64,000 nucleotides of DNA from contig NZ_JABASZ010000042.1 of NCBI RefSeq assembly GCF_012979275.1, forward strand, positions 62,001-126,000. The letters run 5' to 3'. The stretch is from Pseudopontixanthobacter vadosimaris (lineage in GTDB: Bacteria; Pseudomonadota; Alphaproteobacteria; Sphingomonadales; Sphingomonadaceae). The notes beneath the pieces were generated by a model that saw only the letters and a list, made by a program, of their open reading frames with translations, did not search any database and was not told the DNA's origin. Positions 44,077 through 55,018 of the stretch are shown piece after piece. Position numbers and translations under genes: made by a program. The first letter of the stretch is position 1. Every line of letters begins with the position of its first letter.

Positions 44077-45791
44077 CCTCCATGACCTACAGCACGGCTA
44101 TCTCCTCCGGACGGGCGCAATTGGTCGATTTCCGCCAGCGCACCCTGGCGGTCGCGCGGCTGCGGGTGCTGCTGGTCGCCGCCATCTTCGTGCTGATCGC
44201 GGTCGCCGCGGTGGCGCGGATCGGCTTTCTGGGTCTGACCGACAGAACTACCCGGACCACTTCTCTGGAGGAAGCCCTGCTGCCATCGCGCGGCGAGATA
44301 ACCGATCGCAACGGCGTTCCGCTGGCACGGGCCTTTCCGGCCTACGCCCTGTGGTTCAACCCGGAGGCCCTTGGCGACACCGGCTCGCCGCTGGTGCAGA
44401 GCCCGGTGAAAATTGCCGCGCAATTGAAGCAGATTTTCCCCGAAATGGACGAGGCCGACGTGGCGGCGCGGCTCGCCAGCGGCAAGCCCGGCTATCTGCG
44501 CCGCCGCGTTCTGCCCGAACAGGCGAACCGGGTACAGGCATTGGGCGAACTTGCGCTGGAGATGCCCAAGGAGAATGACCGCCATTATCCGCAAGGAACG
44601 ATGGCGGCGCATGTGCTCGGCTATGTCGCTGCGGACGGGAAGGGCCGCGTCGGCATGGAACAGGTGCTGGATGACCAGCTGAGCGACCCCGCGCGCCGGG
44701 CGATGCCGAGCGCGCTCTCCATCGACATGCGCGCGCAGGGTGCGCTGGAAGACGAATTGCGCCGGGGCATGCTGTCGACCAATGCGATGGGTGCTGCCGG
44801 TATCGTGCTCGATGTCGATACGGGCGAGGTTCTCGCGCTGGCCTCGCTGCCCGAATTCGATCCCAATCATATCGATGCCGAGGGCGAGAAAGCCATGTTC
44901 AACCGGGTGACCAACCAGGTTTACGAACTTGGCTCCACCTTCAAGCCGCTGACGGTGGCAGCCGCCATCGATGCCGGCGTGGTGCGCGATTTCGGCAAAC
45001 GCTACAACGCTCACCCGGTGAAGGTCGGGCGGTTCAGCCTGAAGGACAGCCACTTTCTGGGTGCCACGCTGAACGTGCCGGAAACGCTCATCCATTCGTC
45101 CAATACGGTAACCGCGCGTATCGCTGACGAGCTTGGGCCGGAGCGGATGCGGCGGGTAATGATGGATCTCGGCATGGACGGCCGCCCCGCCATCGAATTG
45201 CCCGCGCGCGGTTTTCCCATCTGGCCGGGCGAGAAATGGCCGCGCCTGCGCAACATGACCGTCAGCTACGGCCACGGCATCGCCGTCACGCCGCTGCACC
45301 TCGCCAGCGCCTATGCGGCCATGGTCAATGGCGGGATCTTCCGTCCGGCGACGATGCACCGGGTTGAACCCGGGCAGGCCGCGCGCGGCACCCGCGTGTT
45401 CAAATCCAGCACATCGTCGCGGATGCGGCAATTGCTGCGCATGATCGCGGTGTATGGCACCGGCCGCAACGCCGATGCGCCGGGTTTCCGCGTTGGCGGC
45501 AAGACTGGTTCTGCCGAAAAGCCGGGCGCGGGCGGCTATCGCCGTTCGTCGCTCGTTTCCACCTTCGCTGCCGCTTTCCCGATGGATCGCCCGCGCTACG
45601 TGATCGTGGCCATGCTGGACGAACCCAAGGGTACGACGGCCAGCTCGTTCCAGCGCACGGCGGCATGGAACGCGGCCCCCATCGTCGGACGGCTGGTTCC
45701 CCGCATCGGTCCCATACTCGGCGTGCGTCCTGACGATACAAGGGATGTGGACATGAGCGATCTCGAGCCGCTCGTCGGCGGGGGTGCCTGA
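44073..45791 (+). CDS. ftsI: Peptidoglycan transpeptidase FtsI (PBP3)
   Basis: Septal class B penicillin-binding protein that crosslinks peptidoglycan with FtsW. The 572-residue protein has one N-terminal transmembrane segment (about 27-50) and a pedestal domain. Its transpeptidase domain carries active-site S288 in GSTFKPLT, the SxN motif S342-S343-N344 and the KTG motif at 477-479. The GTG at 44073 has GGAG nine bases upstream and overlaps the ftsL stop; an ATG nine bases later is possible. No PASTA domain is present. Its stop shares a base with the murE ATG. Confidence 0.97.
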   Translation: MTSMTYSTAISSGRAQLVDFRQRTLAVARLRVLLVAAIFVLIAVAAVARIGFLGLTDRTTRTTSLEEALLPSRGEITDRNGVPLARAFPAYALWFNPEALGDTGSPLVQSPVKIAAQLKQIFPEMDEADVAARLASGKPGYLRRRVLPEQANRVQALGELALEMPKENDRHYPQGTMAAHVLGYVAADGKGRVGMEQVLDDQLSDPARRAMPSALSIDMRAQGALEDELRRGMLSTNAMGAAGIVLDVDTGEVLALASLPEFDPNHIDAEGEKAMFNRVTNQVYELGSTFKPLTVAAAIDAGVVRDFGKRYNAHPVKVGRFSLKDSHFLGATLNVPETLIHSSNTVTARIADELGPERMRRVMMDLGMDGRPAIELPARGFPIWPGEKWPRLRNMTVSYGHGIAVTPLHLASAYAAMVNGGIFRPATMHRVEPGQAARGTRVFKSSTSSRMRQLLRMIAVYGTGRNADAPGFRVGGKTGSAEKPGAGGYRRSSLVSTFAAAFPMDRPRYVIVAMLDEPKGTTASSFQRTAAWNAAPIVGRLVPRIGPILGVRPDDTRDVDMSDLEPLVGGGA

Positions 45792-47251
45792 TGAAATTGG
45801 GCGCAATTTACCCTTCGGTAGACGGCAGCGACAATGCGGACCAGGCCGTGACGGGTTTCGCCATCGATCATCGGAAAGTCGCGCCAGGAACGATATTCGG
45901 CGCCTTTCAGGGTTCCGCTGCGAATGGCGAGGATTTCATCGCGGCGGCCATCAGCGCAGGTGCCATCGCGGTGGTCGCCAGACCCGAAGCGCAGGTCGAA
46001 GGCGCGCTGCATATTGCAGGCGATCAGCCGCGCCGCCTTTTCGCGCAGCTGGCGGCACGATTCTTCACGCCGGTGCCGGGCACCATCATCGCCGTGACCG
46101 GCACCAACGGCAAGACCTCGACCGCGGAGATGACGCGGCAATTGTGGCGCATGGCGGGGGAGCGGGCGGCGTCGATCGGCACTCTGGGCGTCACCACGCC
46201 CGACGAGAGCATCTCCACGGGGCTCACCACGCCCGACATCGTCACTTTCCTGTCGAATATGGCGGGGCTCGCCCGCGAAGGCGTGACCCACGTCGCCTAT
46301 GAGGCGTCGAGCCACGGCCTGTCGCAATATCGCAACGAGGGACTGCCGGTCAAAGCCGCAGCCTTCACCAATTTCAGCCGCGACCATCTCGACTATCATG
46401 CCGATATGGAGGAGTATTTCTCCGCCAAGCTGCGACTGGTGCACGAGGTTGTGGACGATGGCGGCACGCTGGTGGTGCATCCGGACGGCAGCGACTGGAT
46501 GGCGCGCGTGGCCGAAAGCGGCAGGGCGCGCGGATTGCAGGTGCTCACCGTGGGTGAGCAGGGCAATTTTCTCCGGCTCGTCGGGCGCGATGCCACGCAG
46601 CTCGGGCAGGAATTGACGCTGCAACATGATGGTGCGGACAGATCCGTTCGCCTGCCGCTGATCGGTGCCTATCAGGCGCAGAACGCGCTGGTCGCGGCTG
46701 CGCTTGTCCTCGCGACCGGTGGGCAACCTTCGCAGGTATTTGACGCCATGGCACGGCTGCAGCCGGTGCGCGGGCGGCTGGAACGCGCCGTCATCTCGCC
46801 GCAGGGTGCGCCCGTCTATGTCGATTACGCGCATACGCCCGATGCCCTGGAGGCCGCGATGCAGGCGCTTCGCCCGCATGTCACCGGGCGGCTCATCACC
46901 GTGATGGGTGCGGGCGGCGAGCGCGATATCGGTAAGCGTGATCCCATGGGCCGTGCGGCAGCCGAATTCTCCGATGTGGTGATCGTTACCGACGATAACC
47001 CCCGCGGCGAAGACCCCGCAGACATTCGCCGCGCGATCATGGCTGGTATCGCCGGACAGAAGGCGAAAGCCCGCGAGATCGGCGACCGCCGCGAGGCGAT
47101 CGCGGCCGCGATTTCCGAGGCGCGGCGGGACGATATCGTCCTCATCGCGGGCAAGGGCCACGAACAGGGCCAGATCATAGGGTCGGCAGGCAGCATGCGC
47201 GTGCTTGCTTTCGACGACGTCACCGTTTCGCGTGAGGAGGCCGCCCGATGA
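45791..47251 (+). CDS. murE: UDP-MurNAc-L-Ala-D-Glu:meso-diaminopimelate ligase
   Basis: Adds the third residue of the peptidoglycan stem in the cytoplasm. The 486-residue protein has the Mur ligase ATP motif GTNGKT at 104-109. The meso-DAP specificity motif DNPR is at 402-405, so the stem carries diaminopimelate and not lysine. Other conserved parts are YEASSHGLSQYRN and NFSRDHLDYH. It joins ftsI through TGATG and overlaps murF by four bases. Confidence 0.98.
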   Translation: MKLGAIYPSVDGSDNADQAVTGFAIDHRKVAPGTIFGAFQGSAANGEDFIAAAISAGAIAVVARPEAQVEGALHIAGDQPRRLFAQLAARFFTPVPGTIIAVTGTNGKTSTAEMTRQLWRMAGERAASIGTLGVTTPDESISTGLTTPDIVTFLSNMAGLAREGVTHVAYEASSHGLSQYRNEGLPVKAAAFTNFSRDHLDYHADMEEYFSAKLRLVHEVVDDGGTLVVHPDGSDWMARVAESGRARGLQVLTVGEQGNFLRLVGRDATQLGQELTLQHDGADRSVRLPLIGAYQAQNALVAAALVLATGGQPSQVFDAMARLQPVRGRLERAVISPQGAPVYVDYAHTPDALEAAMQALRPHVTGRLITVMGAGGERDIGKRDPMGRAAAEFSDVVIVTDDNPRGEDPADIRRAIMAGIAGQKAKAREIGDRREAIAAAISEARRDDIVLIAGKGHEQGQIIGSAGSMRVLAFDDVTVSREEAAR

Positions 47252-48705
47252 GCGCCCGTAATGCTTTGCTGCAATGGCCAATTACCCGGACCGACACCCT
47301 GCCCGCCCGTCTGTGGAGCAGCGACGAGATCGCCCGCGTGACCGGTGGCCGGGCCAGCGCCGCCTTCCAGGTCTCGGGTGTTGAAATGGACAGCCGCGAC
47401 ATTCGCGGCGGCGATCTGTTCATCGCCCTGAAGGGTGAAGCGATGGACGGTCACCGCTTCCTCGACACCGCCTTTGCCAATGGTGCCGCCGCCGCGATCA
47501 CCGACCGTCCCATCGTGCAGCCGCATGTTCTGGTCGCGGACACCACCGCGGCGCTGCATGCGCTTGGCCAGGCGGCGGCCGACCGCGCGAATGCGATGCG
47601 GATCGGCGTGACGGGTTCTGTCGGCAAGACCGGCGTGAAGGAGGCGATATTCGCGGCGCTCGACCGGTCCAGCAGGGGCAAGGCGCATCGGTCGGTGCGC
47701 AGCTACAACAACCATGTCGGCGTTCCGCTGTCGCTGGCGCGGATGCCGGCCCGCAGCCGCTTCGGCATTTTCGAAATGGGCATGAATCATGCCGGCGAGA
47801 TGGCGGCCCTGGCCGATCACGTCCGGCCGCATGTTGCGGTGATCACCACGATCGCTCCGGCGCATATCGAGAACCTCGGCAGCGAAGAAGCGATCGCGGA
47901 CGCCAAGGCCGAGATCTTCGGCGGTGTCGTGCAAGGCGGCACCGCCATCGTTCCGGCCGACAGCCCGCATTTCGCGCGGCTTGCCGATCATGCGGCGAAG
48001 GCAGGCGTGAAGCTCGTTTCCTTCGGGCGCTCTGCCCATGCCGATGTGCGGCTGCTGGATGCGATCCCCTCCGCCAATGGCGGATCGCTGGTTACTGCGG
48101 ATATGGGCGACACACGGGTCTGTTTCTCGGTCGCAGAACCCGGCGATCACTGGATCTCCAATGCGCTCTGCGTCATGGCCGCGGTGCGTGCGGCGGGCGG
48201 CGATCTGGGGGCTGCCGGGCTGGCGCTTGCGGAAATGGGCGGGTTGAAGGGGCGCGGCGCACGGCACCGGCTGGCCGCTCCCGGCGGTCATGCGCTGATG
48301 ATCGACGAAAGCTACAACGCCAATCCTGCATCGATGCGGGCGACCCTGCGCGCGCTGGGGCAGACGCCCGCCACCCGCCGCGTGGCGGTGCTGGGCGCGA
48401 TGAAGGAACTCGGCGATTTCGCCCCGCGCTTCCATGCCGATCTGGCCGGGCCGCTGGCCGAAGCCAGGGTCGATTTCGTCATCCTGGTGGGCGAGGAAAT
48501 GCGCAGCCTTGCGCGCAGCTTGGGGAAAGGTGAGGCCGGTGCGCTTGCAGCAGGGCTTCACTTCGCGCATTGCGGCGATCCTGAAGGCGCCATCGCCGCG
48601 CTGGAAGATTACGGGATAACCGCCGGCGATGCCGTGCTGGTGAAAGGATCGAACTCGGTCGGGCTGGGCAGGGTGGTTGCCCATTTCACGGCCAGGGAAG
48701 GCTGA
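47248..48705 (+). CDS. murF: UDP-MurNAc-tripeptide D-alanyl-D-alanine ligase
   Basis: Adds the D-Ala-D-Ala dipeptide to complete the UDP-MurNAc-pentapeptide. The 485-residue protein has the ATP motif GSVGKT at 123-128 and the conserved RSYNNHVGVPLSLARM and FEMGMNHAGEMAALA. The C-terminal domain contains IDESYNANPASMRA. GAGGAGG precedes the ATG, which overlaps the murE stop (ATGA). The stop is directly abutted by the mraY ATG with no spacer. Confidence 0.98.
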   Translation: MSARNALLQWPITRTDTLPARLWSSDEIARVTGGRASAAFQVSGVEMDSRDIRGGDLFIALKGEAMDGHRFLDTAFANGAAAAITDRPIVQPHVLVADTTAALHALGQAAADRANAMRIGVTGSVGKTGVKEAIFAALDRSSRGKAHRSVRSYNNHVGVPLSLARMPARSRFGIFEMGMNHAGEMAALADHVRPHVAVITTIAPAHIENLGSEEAIADAKAEIFGGVVQGGTAIVPADSPHFARLADHAAKAGVKLVSFGRSAHADVRLLDAIPSANGGSLVTADMGDTRVCFSVAEPGDHWISNALCVMAAVRAAGGDLGAAGLALAEMGGLKGRGARHRLAAPGGHALMIDESYNANPASMRATLRALGQTPATRRVAVLGAMKELGDFAPRFHADLAGPLAEARVDFVILVGEEMRSLARSLGKGEAGALAAGLHFAHCGDPEGAIAALEDYGITAGDAVLVKGSNSVGLGRVVAHFTAREG

Positions 48706-49776
48706 ATGCTCTATCTGCTAGCCGAATGGATGAATTTCGAGGGCGTCTTCAACCTCGTCAGGTATCAGACCGCGCGGGCAGGTGCCACGCTGGTTACTGC
48801 CTTGTTCATCGGGCTGATCATCGGCCCGCGTTTCATCCTGATGCTGCGGGTGCGGCAGGGCAAGGGTCAGCCGATCCGCGTGGACGGCCCGCAGAGCCAC
48901 CAGGCCAAGGTCGGCACGCCCACCATGGGCGGGCTGATGATGCTGGTGTCGCTGATGCTGTCGCTGCTCATCTGGATGGATCTGCGCAACCCGTTCATCT
49001 GGGCCTGCCTGGCCGTGACGGTCGGGTTTGGCCTGATCGGATTCATCGACGATTACGACAAGATCACGAAGAAGAGCCATCGCGGGGTTTCGGGCCGGGT
49101 TCGGCTGCTGCTGGAATTCGCCGTCGCCGGAGTGGCATCGTGGATCATCGTCAGCCAGATTAATACGTTCCTGTACGTGCCGTTCTTCTCGAACATCGGC
49201 TTCGAAATGGGCTTTCTCTATTACGTCTTTGCCGCCTTCGTGATCGTGGGGGCGGGCAATGCGGTCAATCTGACCGACGGTCTGGACGGGCTGGCGACGA
49301 TGCCGGTCATCATCGCGGCGGGCACTTTCGCGATCATCTCCTACCTTGTCGGACGCGTGGATTATTCCAGCTATCTCGGTATTCCGCATGTGCCGGGGGC
49401 CGGGGAACTGGCGATCTTCTGCGCCGCGATCATGGGGGCGGGGCTCGCCTTCCTGTGGTTCAACGCGCCGCCGGCCGCCGTGTTCATGGGCGATACCGGC
49501 AGCCTTGCCCTTGGCGGGGCGCTGGGCGCGATTGCCGTCGCCAGCCATCACGAGATCGTACTGGGCATCGTCGGCGGCCTTTTCGTGATCGAGGCGCTGT
49601 CCGTCATCATCCAGGTATTCTGGTTCAAGCGCACGGGCCGACGGATCTTCCTGATGGCACCCATCCACCACCATTTCGAGCAATTGGGCTGGAAGGAATC
49701 CACCGTCGTCATCCGTTTCTGGATCATCTCCATCGTGCTTGCGCTGATGGGCCTCGCCACGCTGAAGCTGCGTTGA
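48706..49776 (+). CDS. mraY: Phospho-MurNAc-pentapeptide transferase
   Basis: Ten-helix inner-membrane enzyme that makes lipid I by moving phospho-MurNAc-pentapeptide onto undecaprenyl phosphate. The 356-residue protein shows the family blocks [20 protein letters not shown], the catalytic aspartates in [22 protein letters not shown], and the histidine motif [21 protein letters not shown] lies before the ATG. It abuts murF and precedes murD by seven bases. Confidence 0.98.
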   Translation: MLYLLAEWMNFEGVFNLVRYQTARAGATLVTALFIGLIIGPRFILMLRVRQGKGQPIRVDGPQSHQAKVGTPTMGGLMMLVSLMLSLLIWMDLRNPFIWACLAVTVGFGLIGFIDDYDKITKKSHRGVSGRVRLLLEFAVAGVASWIIVSQINTFLYVPFFSNIGFEMGFLYYVFAAFVIVGAGNAVNLTDGLDGLATMPVIIAAGTFAIISYLVGRVDYSSYLGIPHVPGAGELAIFCAAIMGAGLAFLWFNAPPAAVFMGDTGSLALGGALGAIAVASHHEIVLGIVGGLFVIEALSVIIQVFWFKRTGRRIFLMAPIHHHFEQLGWKESTVVIRFWIISIVLALMGLATLKLR

Positions 49777-49783
49777 TCGGGCG

Positions 49784-51154
49784 ATGATCACCTCCGCCGC
49801 CTTTGCCGGAAAACGCTACGCGGTGCTTGGCCTCGCGCGTTCGGGCGCGGCGGCGGCGGAAACTCTCATCGCCAGCGGCGCGCAGGTCACCGTATGGGAC
49901 CGGCAGGGGGAACCGCGCGAGGCCTTTGTCGGCCGAGCGCAGATTGCCGACCCGCTGACCTGCGACCTGACCGGCTTCGATGCGATGGTCGTGTCGCCCG
50001 GCGTTCCGCTCAATTCGCACCCCATTACCGAACGCGCGCGGCAATTCGGCGTGCCGATCGTCGGCGACATCGAACTGTTCGCGCAGGCGCGCGCCGAATT
50101 GCCGCCGCATCAGGTGGTGGGGATTACCGGCACCAACGGCAAATCGACCACGACCGCGCTAGTCGCCCATATTTTGAGCGAAGCGGGGCGACCGGTCCGC
50201 ATGGGCGGAAATATCGGCCTGCCGGTGCTGGCAGCGGAACCGCTCGAACCCAATGAGAGTGGGGCAGGCGTCTATGTGCTGGAACTGTCCAGCTACCAGA
50301 TCGACCTCACGCGGTCGCTGGCCTGCGAAGTCGCCGCCCTGCTGAACATTTCGCCCGATCATCTCGACCGCTACGATGGGCTGGAGAGCTATGCCTTTTC
50401 GAAAAGCCGGTTGTTCGCCATGCAGGGTTCCGGCCAGCTGGCGATCTTCGGAACGGGCGATCCGCTGACCCGGGCTTTCCGGGATGCGGCGCAGGAAAGA
50501 CGCGGGGCCGACCGGGTCCGGTCCATCGACATGGGCCGTCATGCCGGCCAGCAACATCTCTGGCCTTCGCTGCAAGGGCCGCATAATCTGGAGAATGCGG
50601 CAGCTGCCATCGCCATCGTCGAGGAACTCGGGGTGACGGAAGCGCAATGGGGACCGGCGGTTGGAAGGTTCGGCGGACTGCCGCACCGGATGGAACGGCT
50701 GGGCGAATATCGCGGCATATTGTTCGTGAATGACAGCAAGGCGACCAATCCCGCCTCGGCGGCGCCCGCACTGGCGGCCTTCCCGCCCGATAACGCGATC
50801 CATGGCGGCACACCGCGCATCCACTGGATCGTGGGCGGACTTCCGAAGGAAGACGGGCTGGGCGAATGCGCGCAATATCTCGGCAATGTCGCCTGCGCCT
50901 ATACGGTCGGGGAAAGCGGCCCGCGCTTCGCGGAATTGCTTGACGGTGAAGTTCCTGTCGAGGCGTCGGAAATGATCTGCGAAGCAACCCGCCGCGCCCT
51001 GGCATCGGCCAGGGCCGGGGATGTCATTTTGCTTTCGCCCGCTTGCGCCAGTTTCGACCAGTTCCGCGATTACGAAAAGCGCGGTGACCATTTCCGCACC
51101 GTGGTCGGAGTGCTTACCGGCAACAGACTGGAAGCGGGCATGCAAAAGCGATGA
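49784..51154 (+). CDS. murD: UDP-MurNAc-L-alanine:D-glutamate ligase
   Basis: Adds D-Glu to UDP-MurNAc-L-Ala. The 456-residue protein has an N-terminal Rossmann-like domain (RYAVLGLARSGAAAAE), the ATP motif GTNGKST at 116-122, LELSSYQIDLT and LNISPDHLDRY. The C-terminal domain contains FVNDSKATNPASAAPAL and the conserved LLSPACASFDQFRDYEKRG. Its stop overlaps the ftsW ATG by four bases. Confidence 0.98.
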   Translation: MITSAAFAGKRYAVLGLARSGAAAAETLIASGAQVTVWDRQGEPREAFVGRAQIADPLTCDLTGFDAMVVSPGVPLNSHPITERARQFGVPIVGDIELFAQARAELPPHQVVGITGTNGKSTTTALVAHILSEAGRPVRMGGNIGLPVLAAEPLEPNESGAGVYVLELSSYQIDLTRSLACEVAALLNISPDHLDRYDGLESYAFSKSRLFAMQGSGQLAIFGTGDPLTRAFRDAAQERRGADRVRSIDMGRHAGQQHLWPSLQGPHNLENAAAAIAIVEELGVTEAQWGPAVGRFGGLPHRMERLGEYRGILFVNDSKATNPASAAPALAAFPPDNAIHGGTPRIHWIVGGLPKEDGLGECAQYLGNVACAYTVGESGPRFAELLDGEVPVEASEMICEATRRALASARAGDVILLSPACASFDQFRDYEKRGDHFRTVVGVLTGNRLEAGMQKR

Positions 51155-52389
51155 GTACCGTTCAGCCCTACATGCCACATGGTCCGGACCGCGGCGCGGC
51201 GCACTACGGCTATCGAACATCGAAGCGCAACGCGGCGCGAATCTGGTGGCGCGAGATCGATCGGGTGCTGCTCGCCCTGGTTCTCGTCCTGATGGTGATC
51301 GGCACGGCGGCTGTGGCTGCGGCCTCCCCCGCCAGCGCACGGCGGCTGTCGACATCGGGCGTGACCTTGCCCGAACTGTTCTTCTATTGGGCGCATCTGC
51401 GCTGGCAGGTGCTGGGCCTTGCCGTGATGATCGGCGCATCCATGCTGTCGCGGGGCGCGGCGCGGCGGGTGGGGATCGTCCTGGCAGGGGCGATGATCGC
51501 GCTGCTGGTAATGGTCCCCTTCATCGGCACGGAAGTGAACGGTGCGCGGCGCTGGATCAATCTGGGCGTCGGCTTTCAGCCTTCGGAATTCCTGAAACCG
51601 GCCTTTGCCATCGCGCTGGCGTGGATATTATCGTGGCAATTGAAGGACCGGCACCTTCCTGTCATGTGGGTTATCAGCGGCCTGATGGTGGTGGTGGGCG
51701 GCCTGCTGATGATGCAGCCCAACCTTGGCGACACCATGCTGTTCGCCGGTGTCTGGTTCGTCATGCTTCTGCTGTCGGGTGTTTCGCTGGGGCTTATCGG
51801 CGCGATTTCGGCTGCCGGTGTTGCAGCGCTCACGGCGACGTATTTTCTTTATGACAACGCCCGGCACCGCATCGACGATTTCCTCGGCGGCGGCACGGCT
51901 TTCGATCAGGTCGATCTGGCCGAACGCACTCTACTGGCGGGTGGCTGGACCGGCAGCGGCTTCTGGCTCGGCGTGCGGAAGATGAACCTGCCGGAAGCGC
52001 ATACCGACTATATCTTTTCGGTCATCGGCGAGGAGTTCGGACTTGCCGTCTGTGCGGTCATCGTCCTGCTGTATCTCGCCATCATCATCCGGGTGCTGAC
52101 CCGCCTGGTGGATGAAGAGGATTTGTTTACCGTGCTAGCCGCAGCAGGGCTGGCCGCGCAGGTGGGCGGGCAAGCCTTCATCAACATGCTGGTCAATCTG
52201 CAGATGTTTCCCTCCAAGGGCATGACCCTGCCGCTGGTCAGCTATGGCGGGTCGTCCACCATTGCGGTATGCCTCGGCATCGGCCTGCTTCTGGCCATTA
52301 CCCGGCGAAACCCCTTCCTGCGGCGCGATACGCCGGGCCTGGGCGCGCTGATGACCCGCAGACCGGCCACGGGAGGGCCACGGACATGA
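51151..52389 (+). CDS. ftsW: Septal peptidoglycan glycosyltransferase FtsW
   Basis: SEDS-family polymerase of the divisome, partner of FtsI. The 412-residue protein has about ten membrane helices. The SEDS signatures are GARRWINLGVGFQPSEFLKP, the catalytic Asp region in QPNLGDTM, and the C-terminal LPLVSYGGSSTIAVCLGIGL. The N-terminal 38 residues are hydrophilic and cytosolic. The first residues lack a clear ribosome-binding site, so translation is probably coupled to murD. It overlaps murG by four bases. Confidence 0.97.
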   Translation: MSTVQPYMPHGPDRGAAHYGYRTSKRNAARIWWREIDRVLLALVLVLMVIGTAAVAAASPASARRLSTSGVTLPELFFYWAHLRWQVLGLAVMIGASMLSRGAARRVGIVLAGAMIALLVMVPFIGTEVNGARRWINLGVGFQPSEFLKPAFAIALAWILSWQLKDRHLPVMWVISGLMVVVGGLLMMQPNLGDTMLFAGVWFVMLLLSGVSLGLIGAISAAGVAALTATYFLYDNARHRIDDFLGGGTAFDQVDLAERTLLAGGWTGSGFWLGVRKMNLPEAHTDYIFSVIGEEFGLAVCAVIVLLYLAIIIRVLTRLVDEEDLFTVLAAAGLAAQVGGQAFINMLVNLQMFPSKGMTLPLVSYGGSSTIAVCLGIGLLLAITRRNPFLRRDTPGLGALMTRRPATGGPRT

Positions 52390-53588
52390 CCGGCGAACAC
52401 CCCGGTTCCAATCGCCATTTCGTTCTCGCCGCGGGCGGTACGGGCGGGCACCTTTTGCCGGCCTTCGCGCTGGCCGCCGAGCTGGATCGGCGAGGTCACC
52501 ACGTGGCGCTGATCACTGATGACAGGGGGGCCGAAATCCCGGGCAAGCCGGAATTCCTGCCTGCCCACGTCCTGCCTGCGGGCCGGTTCGGGAAAAACCC
52601 CCTGCAGTGGCTGCGGGGTGCCCGTGCGGTGTTGCAAGGGCGGAACATGGCGCTTCGCCTGTTCGAGACCTTTCAGCCAAGCGCCGTCGTGGGCTTCGGC
52701 GGCTATCCTTCGCTGCCGGCCCTCCTGGCGGCGGACAAGGCCGGCATTTCCAGCGTCGTTCACGAACAGAATGCGGTGCTCGGGCGGGTGAACCGGTTGC
52801 TCGCCGGCAAGGTCGCGGCGATTGCCACGGCCTATCCCGATATCGAGCATCTGAAGCCGAAGCATGCGGGCAAGGTGCATCTTGTCGGCAACCCTGTTCG
52901 CGCGGAGGTACTGGCGCTTCGCGATCAGCCCTATCCCGCCTTCACGCAGGACAGCCCGTTGCGGGTGCTGGTTACAGGCGGCAGCCAGGGCGCGCGCATC
53001 CTGTCGGAAGTGGTGCCCGACGGCCTGGCGATGCTGGCACCCGCCCTGCGCGCCCGTCTGCAGGTGACGCAGCAATGCAGACCCGAAGACATCGGCGCGG
53101 TTCGCGAACGTTATCTGGCGCATGACATACCCGCCGAACTCGGCACCTATTTCGAAGACATGCAGGCAAGGCTGGCGGACACGCATATTTTCATCGGCCG
53201 GGCAGGCGCATCGACGATCGCGGAACTGACGGCGGTGGGCCGTCCTGCCATCCTTATACCGTTGCCGATCGCCACCGACGATCACCAGGCGGCGAACACG
53301 CGTGAGATCGTGGCGAAGGGCGGGGCAAGGGCGATCCGCCAGCAACGCTTCACGGCGAAGGAACTGGCAAAGCAGATCAACGCGCTGGCGCATTATCCCG
53401 AAAGCCTGGCGACGGCGGCGCATGGCGCGTGGAACTGCGGACGCCCCGATGCGACGGAGGATCTGGCGGATCTGGTCGAGAGTTTCGGCGGGGCCGACAT
53501 GATGGACGTGATCCGGGCAGGGCCGGGGACGGCACAGGGCGCAGTGCAGGAACGTGGCCGGTTGGCACCGCAGGGGGCTGGATCGTGA
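52386..53588 (+). CDS. murG: Lipid II synthase MurG
   Basis: Membrane-associated GT-B glycosyltransferase that adds GlcNAc to lipid I. The 400-residue protein has the N-terminal glycine loop [17 protein letters not shown], the motif [13 protein letters not shown], the conserved [12 protein letters not shown], and the second glycine loop VTGGSQGAR. The UDP-binding part reads [13 protein letters not shown]. About 35 residues extend beyond the usual domain end ([16 protein letters not shown] onward). It overlaps ftsW (ATGA) and murC (GTGA). Confidence 0.97.
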   Translation: MTGEHPGSNRHFVLAAGGTGGHLLPAFALAAELDRRGHHVALITDDRGAEIPGKPEFLPAHVLPAGRFGKNPLQWLRGARAVLQGRNMALRLFETFQPSAVVGFGGYPSLPALLAADKAGISSVVHEQNAVLGRVNRLLAGKVAAIATAYPDIEHLKPKHAGKVHLVGNPVRAEVLALRDQPYPAFTQDSPLRVLVTGGSQGARILSEVVPDGLAMLAPALRARLQVTQQCRPEDIGAVRERYLAHDIPAELGTYFEDMQARLADTHIFIGRAGASTIAELTAVGRPAILIPLPIATDDHQAANTREIVAKGGARAIRQQRFTAKELAKQINALAHYPESLATAAHGAWNCGRPDATEDLADLVESFGGADMMDVIRAGPGTAQGAVQERGRLAPQGAGS

Positions 53589-55018
53589 AAGGCGTCGCAG
53601 CCGACATCGGGACCATACATTTCGTCGGTATCGGCGGGATCGGCATGTCGGGCATCGCCGAGGTCATGCACAATCTCGGTTACAGCATACAGGGTTCCGA
53701 CATTTCCGAAGGGCCGAGCGTCGACCGCCTGCGCGCCCGCGGCATTCCGGTCGCGATCGGCCACGCGCCTGAAAATGTCACCGATGCCGCAGTGATCGTC
53801 ACCTCGACTGCCGTGAAGCGGACGAACCCGGAGGTGGCCGCGGCGCTCGAAAACCGTATTCCGGTGGTGCGGCGCGCGGAAATGCTGGCCGAACTGATGC
53901 GGCTGAAACGCACCGTCGCCGTCGCGGGCACCCATGGCAAGACGACCACGACCAGCATGATCGCGGCCCTGCTAGATGCGGGCGGAGTCGATCCGACGGT
54001 CATCAACGGCGGCATCATTAATCAATACGGGTCCAACGCTCGGCTTGGCGACAGCGAATGGATGGTGGTGGAAGCGGACGAGAGCGACGGCAGCTTTCTC
54101 CGCCTGGATGGCCAGATCGCGGTGGTCACAAATATCGACCCTGAACACCTCGACCATTACGGTGATTTCGATACCGTAAAGGACGCCTTTGTCGAATTCA
54201 TCGAGAACGTGCCCTTCTATGGTGCGGCGATTTTGTGCATCGACCACCCGGAGGTGCAGAACATTATCCCCAAGATCCGCGACCGCCGCGTTATCACCTA
54301 TGGTTTTTCGGCACAGGCCGATCTGCGGGGCGACAACATCCGTCCCGACGATGGCGGCAACGTCTTCGACGCCGTGCTGCGCGAACGAGACGGCACCCTT
54401 CGGCGGATCGAGAATATCCGCCTGCCCATGCCGGGCCGGCACAATGTCCAGAATGCCCTCGCCGCAGTCGCCGTGGCGCTGGAGATGGGTTGCGGCACCG
54501 ATGTCATCTGCAACGGTTTCGACCAGTTCGACGGTGTAAAGCGGCGCTTCACCAAGGTGGGCGAGGTTGCGGTTGGCGGTGGCACGGCAAGCATCATCGA
54601 CGATTACGCGCATCATCCGGTGGAGATCCGCGCCGTATTGTCCGCCGCGCGCGAGGCGGCTTCGTCGGGGCGCATGCCGGGGCGGGTCATCGCGGTGATG
54701 CAGCCGCACCGTTATTCCCGGCTCGGCGATCTCATGGACGACTTCCAGACGGCCTTCAACGATGCCGATCTGGTCTATGTGACACCGGTTTATGCGGCCG
54801 GAGAAGATCCTTTGGATGGCGTCAGCGCGCAAACGCTTGTCAGCGGCCTGAAGGACCGGGGGCACCGCATGGCCCGCACGGTCGACGGTCTCGATCAGCT
54901 GGCGAAGAGCCTTGCCGAAACGATAGAATGCGGCGACATCGTCGTCTGCCTCGGCGCAGGCGACATTACCCGCTGGGCGGCCGAGCTTGCGGACGCAGTG
55001 GCGGAGCATCAGGCATGA
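53585..55018 (+). CDS. murC: UDP-N-acetylmuramate:L-alanine ligase
   Basis: First Mur ligase, adding L-Ala to UDP-MurNAc. The 477-residue protein begins with the substrate loop [18 protein letters not shown]. It has the ATP motif GTHGKT at 115-120, EADESDGSF, and the C-terminal [15 protein letters not shown] and MQPHRYSRL. The GTG start overlaps the murG stop. Upstream codons in the same frame overlap murG extensively and were excluded. The stop overlaps the murB ATG. Confidence 0.98.
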   Translation: MKGVAADIGTIHFVGIGGIGMSGIAEVMHNLGYSIQGSDISEGPSVDRLRARGIPVAIGHAPENVTDAAVIVTSTAVKRTNPEVAAALENRIPVVRRAEMLAELMRLKRTVAVAGTHGKTTTTSMIAALLDAGGVDPTVINGGIINQYGSNARLGDSEWMVVEADESDGSFLRLDGQIAVVTNIDPEHLDHYGDFDTVKDAFVEFIENVPFYGAAILCIDHPEVQNIIPKIRDRRVITYGFSAQADLRGDNIRPDDGGNVFDAVLRERDGTLRRIENIRLPMPGRHNVQNALAAVAVALEMGCGTDVICNGFDQFDGVKRRFTKVGEVAVGGGTASIIDDYAHHPVEIRAVLSAAREAASSGRMPGRVIAVMQPHRYSRLGDLMDDFQTAFNDADLVYVTPVYAAGEDPLDGVSAQTLVSGLKDRGHRMARTVDGLDQLAKSLAETIECGDIVVCLGAGDITRWAAELADAVAEHQA